NCBI RefSeq assembly: GCF_026725475.1
Contig: NZ_CP109965.1
Location: 62,001-126,000, forward strand
Length of the DNA stretch: 64,000 nucleotides
Direction: 5' to 3'
Source of the DNA: Catenovulum adriaticum
GTDB taxonomy: Bacteria > Pseudomonadota > Gammaproteobacteria > Enterobacterales > Alteromonadaceae
Positions 51,864-60,859 of the stretch are shown piece after piece. Position 1 is the stretch's first letter, and each line of letters begins with the position of its first letter. The position numbers and the translations under genes are program-made. The notes beneath the pieces are model-generated. The model saw nothing but the letters and a program-made list of their open reading frames with translations, had not been told where the DNA came from and did not search any database.

Positions 51864-54782
51864 TTACTCCTCGTTAAATAATCGCTGCCAAACGGCTTTA
51901 ACTTGTTTAATTGAGTCTTCAAATGGCGATATTTTGCTGACCACTTTCTTTTTAGCCAGTGCGAGTTTGTGGCCTTCGTTTCTAAATTGTTTATAGGCTT
52001 CAACTAAAGCTTCAGCTTCTTCTTCGCTGATCACGTTAACGGTTGCAGCCAGTCTTAAAATTCTAATGTTGTCTGACCATTTGGTTAATTCTGGATGCTG
52101 GTGGCTATAGGCTAATACTATGTATTGGGTAATAAATTCAATATCGGTGATGCCGCCTCTGTCTTGTTTTAAATCAAAGCAATCTTTATCACCGGCGCTT
52201 AAATGGTTAAACATTTTTAAACGCATTTTTGTGACATCTGTTTTTAATTTATCTAGATCTCGAGGCTGAGTTAAAATTTGGTTTCTAACTTGATTTAAAT
52301 CTTGGATTAAATCAGGATCGCCGGTGATCGCTCGGCATCTTACTAACGCTTGATGTTCCCATGTCCAGGCTTCTTCTTGCTGATAATTTTTAAAACCATT
52401 TAAGGTGGCGACTAATAAGCCCGAGTTGCCAGAAGGACGAAGCCTTAAATCGAGTTCGTATAAAATACCTGCGTGAGTTTGCATTGAAAAGATATGCATA
52501 ATACGCTGGGCTAAACGAATATAAAATTGGGTATTGCCTATTGGTTTTTCGCCATCGGTTTGTTCATCACTTTTTTGGTTATGAACAAAAACCATATCTA
52601 AATCAGATCCATAGCCAAATTCTAAGCCGCCTAATTTACCATAGCCTAATGCAACAAAACCTTTGTCATTGCCTTTTAACGATTCTGGCGCACCATGCTT
52701 ACTGGTCATTTGTCGCCAAGCTAGATTAACCACTTGTTCTAAAATTGCTTCCGCCAGCCAAGTGAGGTGATCACTCACTTGCATTAAAGGTAAATAGCCC
52801 ATTAAATCAGCCGCGGCAATACGCAATTGGTAGGCATGTTTAAATTGGCGAAGGGTATCCATTTGCTGTTCTAAATCGTCTTCTTCAATACGCAGCAAAC
52901 GTTCGCGTAAATCTTGTTTGTATTGATTTGCATCGAGTTCACGATAAAGCTGGCGTGGATCTAATAGCTCATCTAATAAAAAGGCTTGTTTATTGAGCTG
53001 TTGAGCAATCCAAGGACTGGCTTGTAAAAAAAGTAGTAGCTGTTTACAGGTTGCTTGGTTTTCGTATAGAAGTTCTAAATAAGCGGTGCGTGTACAAATC
53101 GCAATAATTAGGTCTTTAACCCGAGAGAGTGTTGTTGAGGGCTCTGAACTGTCTAAACATAACTCAATTAATCTTGGCATGAGTTTAGTCATTATGTCGG
53201 TACCGCGCGGGCCCACTGAGCGTTTTTCAACTTGCTGCTGGCACTCAACTATTTGTCGCCAAAAATCTTGAGCATCAATGTTCGGGTAGTCTTGCTCTAA
53301 TTGCGATATTGCAATATCGCCGTTTAACTGACTGATCCAATAATCAAACTGAACGGAGTCGCTGTCTTCTTCGTTATCATCTCGGATAATATCATTGAAA
53401 ATTTGATGGATTTGGCTCATGCGGATACTCAGCGCATGATAAAACGAATCCCAGTCTTCAAAGCCCATGGCGAAACAGAGCCGCATTTTATCTAGCTCAT
53501 TATCTGGTAGCGTTTGAGTTTGGCGATCGGCTATGGCTTGCAACACATGTTCGGCTTTGCGTAAAAAATAGTAGCCGTCGGTTAATAAATCGATTTCATG
53601 TTCATCTAATTCACCCGCCGCTAATAGCTTTTGCAATGCTTTACGGGTTGAGCGGGTTCTTAGCTCGGGTTCGCGTCCGCCTCTAATTAGCTGAAAAGCT
53701 TGTACCACAAATTCAACTTCTCGAATGCCGCCTTCACCTAGTTTTATATTGTTATGCAGGCCTTTTCGGCGGTTTTCTTGGGCGATTAATTTTTTCATTT
53801 TTCGCAGTGCTTCTACGGCAGAAAAATCAATATATCGGCGGTAAACAAATGGACGAATCAATTGGTTTAAATAGTCCAATTCTGGGTGATCTTGCCAGCG
53901 CTCTGGTACTATGGCTCTGGCTTTTAACATCGCATATCTTTCCCAATCTCGACCTTGCTCTTGGTAGTAATCTTCTAACATGGCATAACTCATCACCAGC
54001 GGGCCACTATCGCCATAGGGACGCAACCGCATATCTACACGGTAAACAAACCCGTCAGCCGTTTGCTGATGTAATGAGGTGATTAAACGCTGACCCAATC
54101 GGGTAAAAAATTCATGATTACTTAAACTACGGGTCGCCCCTTGAGTTTTACCTGACTCTGGGTAACAAAATATTAAGTCAATATCTGATGAAAAGTTAAG
54201 TTCACCACCACCGAGTTTTCCCATGCCTAACACAAAAAATGGTTGCGCTTGGCCTGGGGTTTTGTCATCAATATCCTGGCTGGTCGGTGTGCCAAAGGTG
54301 GTGGTTAAGTTTTGGTATAACCAGTCTAACGATTGGCTGATTAGCTGGTCGGCTAAACTTGAGATAAATTCAAATGCCTGATCTAAATTAATATGACCGT
54401 TAAAATCTTGCCAGGCTATCCACATCATTTGCTGTCGGCGGTATTGGCGTAATAATTTATGTAACTCAGCTTCTGTTGTAAGCTGAGCGCAAGCTTGTTT
54501 AAAGTCCCCCTGAGCCTGTAAGAAGGCTTGTTCAGCAGGCTGTGGGTTGTTGAGTTGGGTTAAAATAAACTCAGGATCGGCCAAAATGGCATCACATATA
54601 AAATTACTTAGAGCACAATGCCATTTTATTTTATCTTGTTGTTTCGCTTCTAGCTGTTCAAAGTGCGGATGGCGATATATAATTTTATCCCAAGCTTCAT
54701 CTGCTGCTTGTTGTAATTCTGCTGGCATTTCAGTTAGATGAGTTGCACAGGGGGTAAATAAATTGCTTGGGTGTGAAGCCAT
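51864..54782 (-). CDS. glnE: glutamine synthetase adenylyltransferase/adenylyl-removing enzyme
   Basis: Bifunctional regulator of glutamine synthetase: one domain removes AMP, the other adds it, under PII control. The 972 residues contain two nucleotidyltransferase domains, each followed by a helical regulatory domain. Catalytic acid motifs are GGGELNFSSDIDLIF (N-terminal, deadenylylating) and GLEFGYGSDLDMVFVH (C-terminal, adenylylating). The helical segments include IREVEFVVQAFQLIRGG and ITDIEFITQYIVL. Length is normal. The NUDIX gene follows directly. Confidence 0.97.
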   Translation of the reverse strand: MASHPSNLFTPCATHLTEMPAELQQAADEAWDKIIYRHPHFEQLEAKQQDKIKWHCALSNFICDAILADPEFILTQLNNPQPAEQAFLQAQGDFKQACAQLTTEAELHKLLRQYRRQQMMWIAWQDFNGHINLDQAFEFISSLADQLISQSLDWLYQNLTTTFGTPTSQDIDDKTPGQAQPFFVLGMGKLGGGELNFSSDIDLIFCYPESGKTQGATRSLSNHEFFTRLGQRLITSLHQQTADGFVYRVDMRLRPYGDSGPLVMSYAMLEDYYQEQGRDWERYAMLKARAIVPERWQDHPELDYLNQLIRPFVYRRYIDFSAVEALRKMKKLIAQENRRKGLHNNIKLGEGGIREVEFVVQAFQLIRGGREPELRTRSTRKALQKLLAAGELDEHEIDLLTDGYYFLRKAEHVLQAIADRQTQTLPDNELDKMRLCFAMGFEDWDSFYHALSIRMSQIHQIFNDIIRDDNEEDSDSVQFDYWISQLNGDIAISQLEQDYPNIDAQDFWRQIVECQQQVEKRSVGPRGTDIMTKLMPRLIELCLDSSEPSTTLSRVKDLIIAICTRTAYLELLYENQATCKQLLLFLQASPWIAQQLNKQAFLLDELLDPRQLYRELDANQYKQDLRERLLRIEEDDLEQQMDTLRQFKHAYQLRIAAADLMGYLPLMQVSDHLTWLAEAILEQVVNLAWRQMTSKHGAPESLKGNDKGFVALGYGKLGGLEFGYGSDLDMVFVHNQKSDEQTDGEKPIGNTQFYIRLAQRIMHIFSMQTHAGILYELDLRLRPSGNSGLLVATLNGFKNYQQEEAWTWEHQALVRCRAITGDPDLIQDLNQVRNQILTQPRDLDKLKTDVTKMRLKMFNHLSAGDKDCFDLKQDRGGITDIEFITQYIVLAYSHQHPELTKWSDNIRILRLAATVNVISEEEAEALVEAYKQFRNEGHKLALAKKKVVSKISPFEDSIKQVKAVWQRLFNEE

Positions 54783-54885
54783 ATCGGTGAACCTTAAAGT
54801 TTTTATTATTTACATTGACTACAGAGTTAGGCTCTGTACAGTACGTAAAAAATAACATTATCTCAATAAAAAAACAGGGGATAGT

Positions 54886-55872
54886 ATGGGCGTTCAAATA
54901 ATTCGCCACATTTTTGTTTTATTGCTGTTGCTAGGGGTGTCTGCCTGTAGTGATCCGCTTGATGCAAAAATTGAAAATCAAATTCACTTTTCTCAAGCCC
55001 AAATTAAAAAGCTAGCCCAGCGACTTGATAATGGACAGGTTAGAAACGCGAACTTAATCAAGCAGTATGCGATACATTTAAAAAAACAAAAGCCAGATAT
55101 GCAAACCATAGTCAATGAAATGGCTCGGGATGCAACCACTTCTGGTCCTTTGTATACAAGTTTGCTGGACAGATTTGAAAGTGCGGCTCAGCAGCCTCAG
55201 TTATTCCAATCTAAAGAAGAAAGGTTAGCCGAATTAGAAAACATCTATCAGGCTGCTACGCCTGAATTATATAACGATGCTTTGTCTGATCCATTAAATG
55301 TATTGGCTGATTTAAGTGAAGGTGAGCTACCCAGAGTTAATTCTGTTAGTCAGGCGGCCAGTTTGCAGGCAAACCAAGCGCAAGACTATGGAGCAGGCAG
55401 CCAATTAATTGGTAATCCTAGCTATGGGCAATGGTCGACAGGTAGCAATGGCATGTCATTTTGGGAATGGTATGGCATGTACTCGTTATTTAGTAATGTT
55501 GCCGGTGGCTTTGGTCGGGTAAATTATAACGACTGGGCAGGGCGACGGAACTATAGTTATTATAACGATTATGGCCGTTACCGCTACTCATCACCTAACC
55601 AAATTAGAAAGCAATATTCGGTAGAGCAAAAAGCGAAAAAAAGCTTTGGCGGCAGCAAATTTACCAGCGCCTATGATAAAAAACGAACGGGCGCTTCACG
55701 GGTTTCTTCAGCTAGCCGCACGGCTCAGACAGCACAATCAAGATTCCAAAGTAAATATCAGACTAAAAAATCATCGAGCTCATTGGGCTCTAAAAAAAGC
55801 AGTGGTTTTGGTAGCTCAAGTTTTCGCAGCAGCTCAAGTAGCTTTAGCCGCGGTGGCTTTGGCGGTAAATAA
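54886..55872 (+). CDS. lipoprotein with Ser/Gly-rich tail, unknown
   Basis: A 328-residue predicted lipoprotein: signal MGVQIIRHIFVLLLLLGVSA with Cys21 in the lipobox GVSAC. A helical N-terminal half (about 25-150) is followed by an aromatic, glycine-rich middle (MSFWEWYGMYSLF, GRRNYSYYNDYGRYRYSS) and a low-complexity tail rich in Ser, Gly and Lys (SSSSLGSKKSSGFGSSSF). No family recognised. It leads a run with the DUF350 and aminopropyltransferase-like genes (10- and 3-base gaps), so it probably belongs to the same envelope system. The equivalent slot in the E. coli yjf locus is held by a different secreted protein. Confidence 0.72.
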   Translation: MGVQIIRHIFVLLLLLGVSACSDPLDAKIENQIHFSQAQIKKLAQRLDNGQVRNANLIKQYAIHLKKQKPDMQTIVNEMARDATTSGPLYTSLLDRFESAAQQPQLFQSKEERLAELENIYQAATPELYNDALSDPLNVLADLSEGELPRVNSVSQAASLQANQAQDYGAGSQLIGNPSYGQWSTGSNGMSFWEWYGMYSLFSNVAGGFGRVNYNDWAGRRNYSYYNDYGRYRYSSPNQIRKQYSVEQKAKKSFGGSKFTSAYDKKRTGASRVSSASRTAQTAQSRFQSKYQTKKSSSSLGSKKSSGFGSSSFRSSSSSFSRGGFGGK

Positions 55873-55894
55873 ATTCAAATAGATGGATGACATA

Positions 55895-56797
55895 ATGAAT
55901 AGTATTAATGTTTTTAGCTATCTCAAGCCAGAGTTAATTGCCTTATTAGCAATTGATTTAGTAATCGCAATTATTTTATTAGCAGCTATGCGTTTTATTT
56001 CTGGGCTGTGGGCTAAAGTCAACACGACGGAAGAATTATCACAAAAAGATAACTTTGCATTTGGTATTAGCTTAGCCGGTAGCATTATTGCGATGGGCGT
56101 TGTGTTAACAGGCGCAATTACTGGGGAATCTGCAAATAGTTACTTGGTTGAAGCTATTGGCGTATTCTCGTACGGGGTGGCGGGTTTAATTTTAATTAAA
56201 ATTGGCCGATTTGTGCACGATAAAGTGTCACTCAATAAAATTAATAAAGTTGAAGCCATACGAGATGAAAATGTTGCCGTTGCTATTGTGGATGCAGCAG
56301 CTGTCATTGCAACAGCGATTATTATCCGGGCCGTATTACTCTGGGTTGAAGGGATGGATATTTATACCCTAATCGCAGTTTTAACTGGCTTTGCCGTATC
56401 GCAAACCGTACTCGTGGTTGTGACACGGTTGAGAGAGTCTAATTACGCAAAAAACAATCAAGATGCTTCTTTTCAAGATGCATTAAAACATGGTCAAATT
56501 GCCGTGGCGATTCGTCATGCTGGCCATATGATAGCCACAGCATTTGCGGTTAAAGCGGCCAGCTACTTTTTGGTTTATCAGCCTACAGGTATTGTTACTA
56601 ACTTAATTGGTTGGTTTAGTATTTCATTAATTATGACTATTTTGATTTTCTTGTTAAACAAGTTGGCCCGACGTATTATTTTGATGAATATCGATACCTG
56701 TGCTGAAGTTGACCAACAAGATAACATTGGGGTTGCGGCTGCAGAGTTTGCAATTGTAGTTTCTATCGCCTTGATTTTAACTGCACTTATGGCATAA
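55895..56797 (+). CDS. DUF350 membrane protein, four-repeat form (YjfL-like)
   Basis: An inner-membrane protein of 300 residues with eight or so helices. DUF350 hairpins can be seen four times: FAFGISLAGSIIAMGVVLTG, VAVAIVDAAAVIATAIIIRA, IAVAIRHAGHMIATAFAVKA and IGVAAAEFAIVVSIALILTA. E. coli YjfL has a single pair, so this is an internal duplication. The ATG at 55895 has GGATGA six bases upstream; an ATG at 55883 would add four residues. Function unknown. It sits between the lipoprotein and the aminopropyltransferase-like gene. Confidence 0.85.
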   Translation: MNSINVFSYLKPELIALLAIDLVIAIILLAAMRFISGLWAKVNTTEELSQKDNFAFGISLAGSIIAMGVVLTGAITGESANSYLVEAIGVFSYGVAGLILIKIGRFVHDKVSLNKINKVEAIRDENVAVAIVDAAAVIATAIIIRAVLLWVEGMDIYTLIAVLTGFAVSQTVLVVVTRLRESNYAKNNQDASFQDALKHGQIAVAIRHAGHMIATAFAVKAASYFLVYQPTGIVTNLIGWFSISLIMTILIFLLNKLARRIILMNIDTCAEVDQQDNIGVAAAEFAIVVSIALILTALMA

Positions 56798-56800
56798 ATT

Positions 56801-58534
56801 TTGAGTTCTACAGGTACTCAAACGACCCGCTCAAAACAGCTGTTTTTATTAGACATTCTGATTATCCTGCTGATGGCTGTTTTGGCAGGGTGCGGCCTAA
56901 TTTACGAATATTTATTGTCGCATTATGCCGGCCGTGTGCTAGGCGCTGTTGAGCATGCTATTTACACCACCATAGGGCTGATGATTGTTTTTATGGGTGT
57001 TGGCTCTTTTGCAGCTCGCAAAATTAAAAACGCCTATACCGGATTTGCCTGGCTTGAAAGCATTATTGCGCTTATTGGCGCCAGTGCCATTTTAATTATC
57101 GCTATGCTGGTTGGTTTAAGTTTTAGTTTGCCGCAGTTATTAGCTGATACCTACGGCATCCCCGCAGATGCTTTGCCGCGCGGCGGTATTATGGATTCAA
57201 TTTATCAGTTTTCTCGTTATACCCCCTATGTTTTTGCTGCGATATTAGGTTTATTTATCGGCATGGAAATTCCGCTGATTGCCCGAGTTCGTGAGCATTT
57301 ACATCAACGTCATTTAACCCATAACGCCGGAACAATTTATGGTGCCGACTATATAGGTGCTGGCATAGGCGCTGCTATTTGGGTTGGCTGGATGATGACA
57401 CTTGAAATCAGCCAAGCCGCTGTTTTTACCGCAAGCTTAAATTGGGTAGCTGGCACAATAGTGCTGATTGTTTTTTGGCAAGAAATCGGTTTTAAAAAAT
57501 GGCTCGCTGGGTTTCATTTGTTGTTGTTGGTATTTATTTTATTACTAGCAAAATCGGGTGATCGTTGGATGCAACAATTTACCGATATGTTGTATTTAGA
57601 TAAAGCGGTTTATCAAACTCAAACCCATTATCAGCAGGTGGTATTAACTGAACGCTATTTAGGTGCAGATATTCCCTCCATCATTAATTTATTTTTAAAT
57701 GGGCGCTTACAGTTTTCGTCAAGCGACGAAAAAATTTACCATGAAATGCTAGTCCATCCTGTCATGGCTGCCTCAGCGCGGCATCAGCATATTTTAGTGA
57801 TTGGTGGTGGTGATAGTTTAGCGGTAAGAGAAATTTTAAAGTGGCAACCAGAATCAATAGATTTAATTGACTTAGATGCTCAGGTTGTTGATTTATTTCG
57901 TCATCCAGAGCACAAATTACCGCCTAGATTAGCGCAGCGAGTCAGTCGCCTTACCCAATCTAGTTTTACCGACGAGCGAGTTCATATTAAAATTGATGAC
58001 GCTTTTAATGCAGTAGATAAACTGCTTAAAAAGGGCAAATATTACGATTCTATTATTGTTGATTTACCTGATCCTAATCACCCAGATTTAAATAAACTTT
58101 ATACTAATTATTTTTATTTAAGGCTTAATCAATTATTGTCGGCTGATGGTGCGCTAGTGATTCAATCAACCTCACCTTATCATGCCAGAAAAGCTTTTAT
58201 TTCAATTGGTAAAACCTTGTCGGCTGCTGGCTTTAGTTCGGTAGAACAATATCATCAAAATGTACCTAGCTTTGGTGAATGGGGATGGACGATTGCCAGC
58301 AAGCAAGGGCAAGGTGTCAGCCAAAGGCTAAAAGCTAATTTAACGTTACCTAGCGATGTTAATTGGGTAACTGAAAGTTTAATTTTAGCGAGTTTTGAAT
58401 TTCCAGCCCATTTTTATGACGATTATGAACAAATTAAAACCAATGAGTTAGGTTCGCAGGTTTTGTTTGAGTATCACTTTAATGCTTGGCAAACTGAGCG
58501 TGGACGTTTAACAACGGGAAAATTGAACGAATAA
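56801..58534 (+). CDS. membrane-anchored polyamine aminopropyltransferase-like protein
   Basis: A 577-residue fusion. The N-terminal half (about 15-245) has seven hydrophobic helices (LLMAVLAGCGLIYEYLLSHY first). The C-terminal half (about 260-570) is a spermidine-synthase-type Rossmann domain with ILVIGGGDSLAVREILKW (nucleotide motif, Ser in place of the usual second Gly), DLIDLDAQVVDLF and the catalytic-region IIVDLPDPNHPDLNKLYTN. Spermidine synthases transfer an aminopropyl group from decarboxylated SAM; the acceptor here is unknown. Start is a TTG at 56801, 3 bases after the DUF350 stop. Such membrane forms occur beside DUF350 and PspA genes in several proteobacteria. Confidence 0.85.
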   Translation: MSSTGTQTTRSKQLFLLDILIILLMAVLAGCGLIYEYLLSHYAGRVLGAVEHAIYTTIGLMIVFMGVGSFAARKIKNAYTGFAWLESIIALIGASAILIIAMLVGLSFSLPQLLADTYGIPADALPRGGIMDSIYQFSRYTPYVFAAILGLFIGMEIPLIARVREHLHQRHLTHNAGTIYGADYIGAGIGAAIWVGWMMTLEISQAAVFTASLNWVAGTIVLIVFWQEIGFKKWLAGFHLLLLVFILLLAKSGDRWMQQFTDMLYLDKAVYQTQTHYQQVVLTERYLGADIPSIINLFLNGRLQFSSSDEKIYHEMLVHPVMAASARHQHILVIGGGDSLAVREILKWQPESIDLIDLDAQVVDLFRHPEHKLPPRLAQRVSRLTQSSFTDERVHIKIDDAFNAVDKLLKKGKYYDSIIVDLPDPNHPDLNKLYTNYFYLRLNQLLSADGALVIQSTSPYHARKAFISIGKTLSAAGFSSVEQYHQNVPSFGEWGWTIASKQGQGVSQRLKANLTLPSDVNWVTESLILASFEFPAHFYDDYEQIKTNELGSQVLFEYHFNAWQTERGRLTTGKLNE

Positions 58535-58541
58535 AAAAAGG

Positions 58542-58591
58542 TTGACATATTATGTCTCGAGGCGTAACTTAATTCCCAGACATAATATGTC
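58542..58591 (+). promoter_or_regulatory. promoter with paired 13-bp palindromic operators
   Basis: TTGACA (58542-58547), a 17-base spacer and TAACTT (58565-58570) form a possible promoter. Overlapping the -35 is the palindrome GACATATTATGTC (58544-58556). After the -10 lies its near-copy GACATAATATGTC (58579-58591), with centres 35 bases apart. The two also pair as a 14-bp stem, so an RNA hairpin is the alternative. They precede the DUF2170-PspA-DUF2491 genes. Confidence 0.6.
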
Positions 58592-58623
58592 GAGTCACAT
58601 AAAGCTAAATTTAGAGGATAGCA

Positions 58624-59037
58624 ATGAATATTCATAAGATAGCACAGTATCTCAATGATCTGGGTGATCACTCTGTTACCGGACACGATTTTGATTGTCA
58701 GCCAATTGCAGGTGAAGTGGATGTGCTGCAAATTAGCTTAGGCGGACGAGAAGAGTTACCTATATTTGTATCGGTAACGGATGATCAAATTTTATGTATT
58801 ACCTATTTATGGGATGAAACTGAAGTTGTTAGCGAAAAGCGAGCTGAAATGATGGAAGCCATGTTAGAAATGAACATGCCAATGCCATTGTCGTCATTTG
58901 CAAAAATTGATGACAAATATGCCGTATTTGGTGCATTAGCTATTAGTTCAAGCCTAGCTGAAATAGAGCATGAATTAGCAGTATTAAGTGATAATGCGAT
59001 TGATGTTATTGATGACTTTAGTGAATTTTTAATTTAA
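58624..59037 (+). CDS. DUF2170 family protein (YjfI-like)
   Basis: A 137-residue acidic, soluble protein of the DUF2170/YjfI family, recognised from LQISLGGREELPIFVSVTDD, the MEAMLEMNMPMPLSSFAK segment and FGALAISSS. Function unknown. It is always found beside PspA-type and DUF2491 genes, as here (17 bases before the PspA-family gene). A clear ribosome site (GAGGA) precedes the ATG. The promoter with paired palindromes lies just upstream. Confidence 0.88.
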   Translation: MNIHKIAQYLNDLGDHSVTGHDFDCQPIAGEVDVLQISLGGREELPIFVSVTDDQILCITYLWDETEVVSEKRAEMMEAMLEMNMPMPLSSFAKIDDKYAVFGALAISSSLAEIEHELAVLSDNAIDVIDDFSEFLI

Positions 59038-59053
59038 TCAGTGGAGTTTAACC

Positions 59054-59743
59054 ATGAGTATTTTTAAAAAAATTATGACCGCAGTTCGCGGTGGGGTAAC
59101 AGAAGCTGGCGAAGCCGTAGTGGATGCAAATTCGACTCGAATTTTTGAACAAGAAATTCGTGATGCAGAAAATCATTTAACTAAAGCAAAGCGTGACTTA
59201 ACTGATGTAATGGCTAAGCAAATGCAAGCGGCTCGCGAAGTTGAGCGTATCCAGCGTGAAATTTCAACCAATGAAGGCTACGCAGGACAAGCATTAAATA
59301 AAGGCGATGAGGCATTAGCATTAGAAATTGCTGAAAAAATATCGACTTTAGATACAGAACTAACAACTCAGCAATCAGCATTAGAAAACTTTACCGCTAG
59401 CGTTGCACGGCTAAAAGAGCTAATTAAAAAATCTGAGCGTCAGGTTGCTGATTACAAACGACAATTAAGCGTTGTTAAAACAACGGATAGCGTGCACAAA
59501 GCAACGGCCGCAATTACGGATAATTTTGTCTCGGGCAACAGTAAATTGTTAAGTGCAAAAGAGTCTTTAGAGCGCATTAAAGCTAAGCAGCAAAACTTTG
59601 ACGACAGATTAAAAGCGTCAGAGCAGTTAGAAGCTGAATCAGGCGATTCGTCACTTGAAGCTAAACTGAAAGCGGCTGGTATTGGTGATCAAGCATCATC
59701 TGCTAACTCAGTATTAGATCGCATTAAAGCAAAACAAGGTTAA
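59054..59743 (+). CDS. PspA/IM30 family protein (YjfJ-like)
   Basis: A 229-residue, almost wholly helical, coiled-coil protein of the PspA/IM30 (ESCRT-III-like) family, peripheral at the inner membrane. The start MSIFKKIMTAVRGGVTEAGE matches the membrane-binding helix. The long region (about 30-190) is charged heptad-like sequence, and the C-terminus LLDRIKAKQG-like end (SVLDRIKAKQG) is short. Relatives polymerise to stabilise damaged membranes. This is the YjfJ-type branch by context, not the classical psp operon. Confidence 0.9.
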   Translation: MSIFKKIMTAVRGGVTEAGEAVVDANSTRIFEQEIRDAENHLTKAKRDLTDVMAKQMQAAREVERIQREISTNEGYAGQALNKGDEALALEIAEKISTLDTELTTQQSALENFTASVARLKELIKKSERQVADYKRQLSVVKTTDSVHKATAAITDNFVSGNSKLLSAKESLERIKAKQQNFDDRLKASEQLEAESGDSSLEAKLKAAGIGDQASSANSVLDRIKAKQG

Positions 59744-59760
59744 TTACCCTTACCAAACTC

Positions 59761-59793
59761 GAGTTTGAAAACGCTTGAGGCGTTATCAAACTC
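59761..59793 (+). terminator. hairpin between PspA-family and DUF2491 genes
   Basis: GAGTTTG / CAAACTC outer stem and AACGC-ttgag-GCGTT inner stem. There is no U-run, so it is more likely an mRNA stability or processing element within the operon than a terminator. Confidence 0.45.
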
Positions 59794-59857
59794 GCATTTC
59801 TATATCACTTGGGTATACTTATCAGTAATTGATATCAGTTGGATAAAAGGCACTTCA

Positions 59858-60514
59858 ATGGGATTTTTTAGCCGTTGGTTTTCAAACAAAGATAAACAAA
59901 AAACCGTTCGAGACGTTTCTCACCCTAAATCATTAAAAATTGCAGATATCATCACTTTTTCAGATTCATTTGCCTTGCCTGAACTGCTTCGTAAGCAAAG
60001 TTTTCGAGTTGAAAAAATACATACTTATCAATTTGAGCACAGCGGCTATACCGAATTTGTCTTATTAGGGCAAAGTAATAAACAAGTGTATTTAGCTGTG
60101 ATGCAAGATGATGAAGAATGGTTAAATGTATCGATAAAAATTGATCATGATGAAGTATCAGGTTTGTTTGATTTAGAACAGTTTTCAGATATTTTTGATG
60201 AAGATACCAATACTGAACTTGCGTTACAAAATGAACAAAATGAATTCGCAAACTGGGTTTCACCTGTTTATTTTCAACGACACTTTGCGCAGCGAGGCTA
60301 CTTTTATAGCCAAGATTTCCGACCATCGCGTCCGCCAATCGAAGAAGGCGATGACAGTGAAGCATTAGATTATTTTCAGTTAACCAGTAGTGATGAATCT
60401 TTTTCTGTTGAAATTGAAGTTTGGCAAGATGGCGATACTGATGTGTTATTGACTCTGCATTTACCGATTCATGATATTGTTGAAATGTATCCTGGAGATG
60501 TTAGTGACAGTTAA
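59858..60514 (+). CDS. DUF2491 family protein (YjfK-like)
   Basis: A 218-residue soluble protein of the DUF2491/YjfK family. The start MGFFSRWFSNKDKQ at 59858 is chosen (AAGG seven bases upstream). An in-frame ATG at 59765 would add a 31-residue extension overlapping the intergenic hairpin. The body is acidic, with the EFANWVSPVYFQRHFAQRGY and YFQLTSSDESFSVEIEVWQD segments typical of the family. Function unknown; third member of the DUF2170-PspA-DUF2491 set. Its end overlaps the following gene. Confidence 0.88.
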   Translation: MGFFSRWFSNKDKQKTVRDVSHPKSLKIADIITFSDSFALPELLRKQSFRVEKIHTYQFEHSGYTEFVLLGQSNKQVYLAVMQDDEEWLNVSIKIDHDEVSGLFDLEQFSDIFDEDTNTELALQNEQNEFANWVSPVYFQRHFAQRGYFYSQDFRPSRPPIEEGDDSEALDYFQLTSSDESFSVEIEVWQDGDTDVLLTLHLPIHDIVEMYPGDVSDS

Positions 60515-60842
60515 AAGTGACAAACCTAAATGGGCAAGTAGCAATAAAGCCATTAAAGCAGTGCAAGTGGCTTTTGACATGGATGAAAAGCTGCAATACG
60601 TTATTCGTAAAGAAGCTTTAGATGCTGGCTTGGGGCCATCAGATCAAATAAGAAATTTATTAGAATTACCCGTAACCAAAAGGCCTAAGCGCCCTAGGCT
60701 AACAGTTTCGTTATCTTTGGATGATTACCAATTACTTGCCCAGCGGTATCATATTCCAGTTGAAGATCAGCTAGAAATTAAAAAGCGTGTGATGCAAGAA
60801 TTAACAAACCACGCCAGTCAGGTATTAAATGTAACGGAATAA
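60504..60842 (+). CDS. small protein with two ribbon-helix-helix-like segments, unknown
   Basis: A 112-residue basic protein, start GTG at 60504 (GGAG six bases upstream), overlapping the DUF2491 gene by 11 bases. An ATG at 60498 or 60471 is possible. Two segments each look like a strand followed by two helices: VQVAFDMDEKLQYVIRKEAL with LGPSDQIRNLLEL, and LTVSLSLDDYQLLAQRYHIP with EDQLEIKKRVMQEL. They are joined by a basic linker TKRPKRPR. That layout resembles two ribbon-helix-helix units, so DNA binding, perhaps at the paired palindromes upstream of this operon, is an attractive but unproven idea. Confidence 0.65.
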   Translation: MTVKSDKPKWASSNKAIKAVQVAFDMDEKLQYVIRKEALDAGLGPSDQIRNLLELPVTKRPKRPRLTVSLSLDDYQLLAQRYHIPVEDQLEIKKRVMQELTNHASQVLNVTE

Positions 60843-60859
60843 CTTCAAGTAGCACTCAA

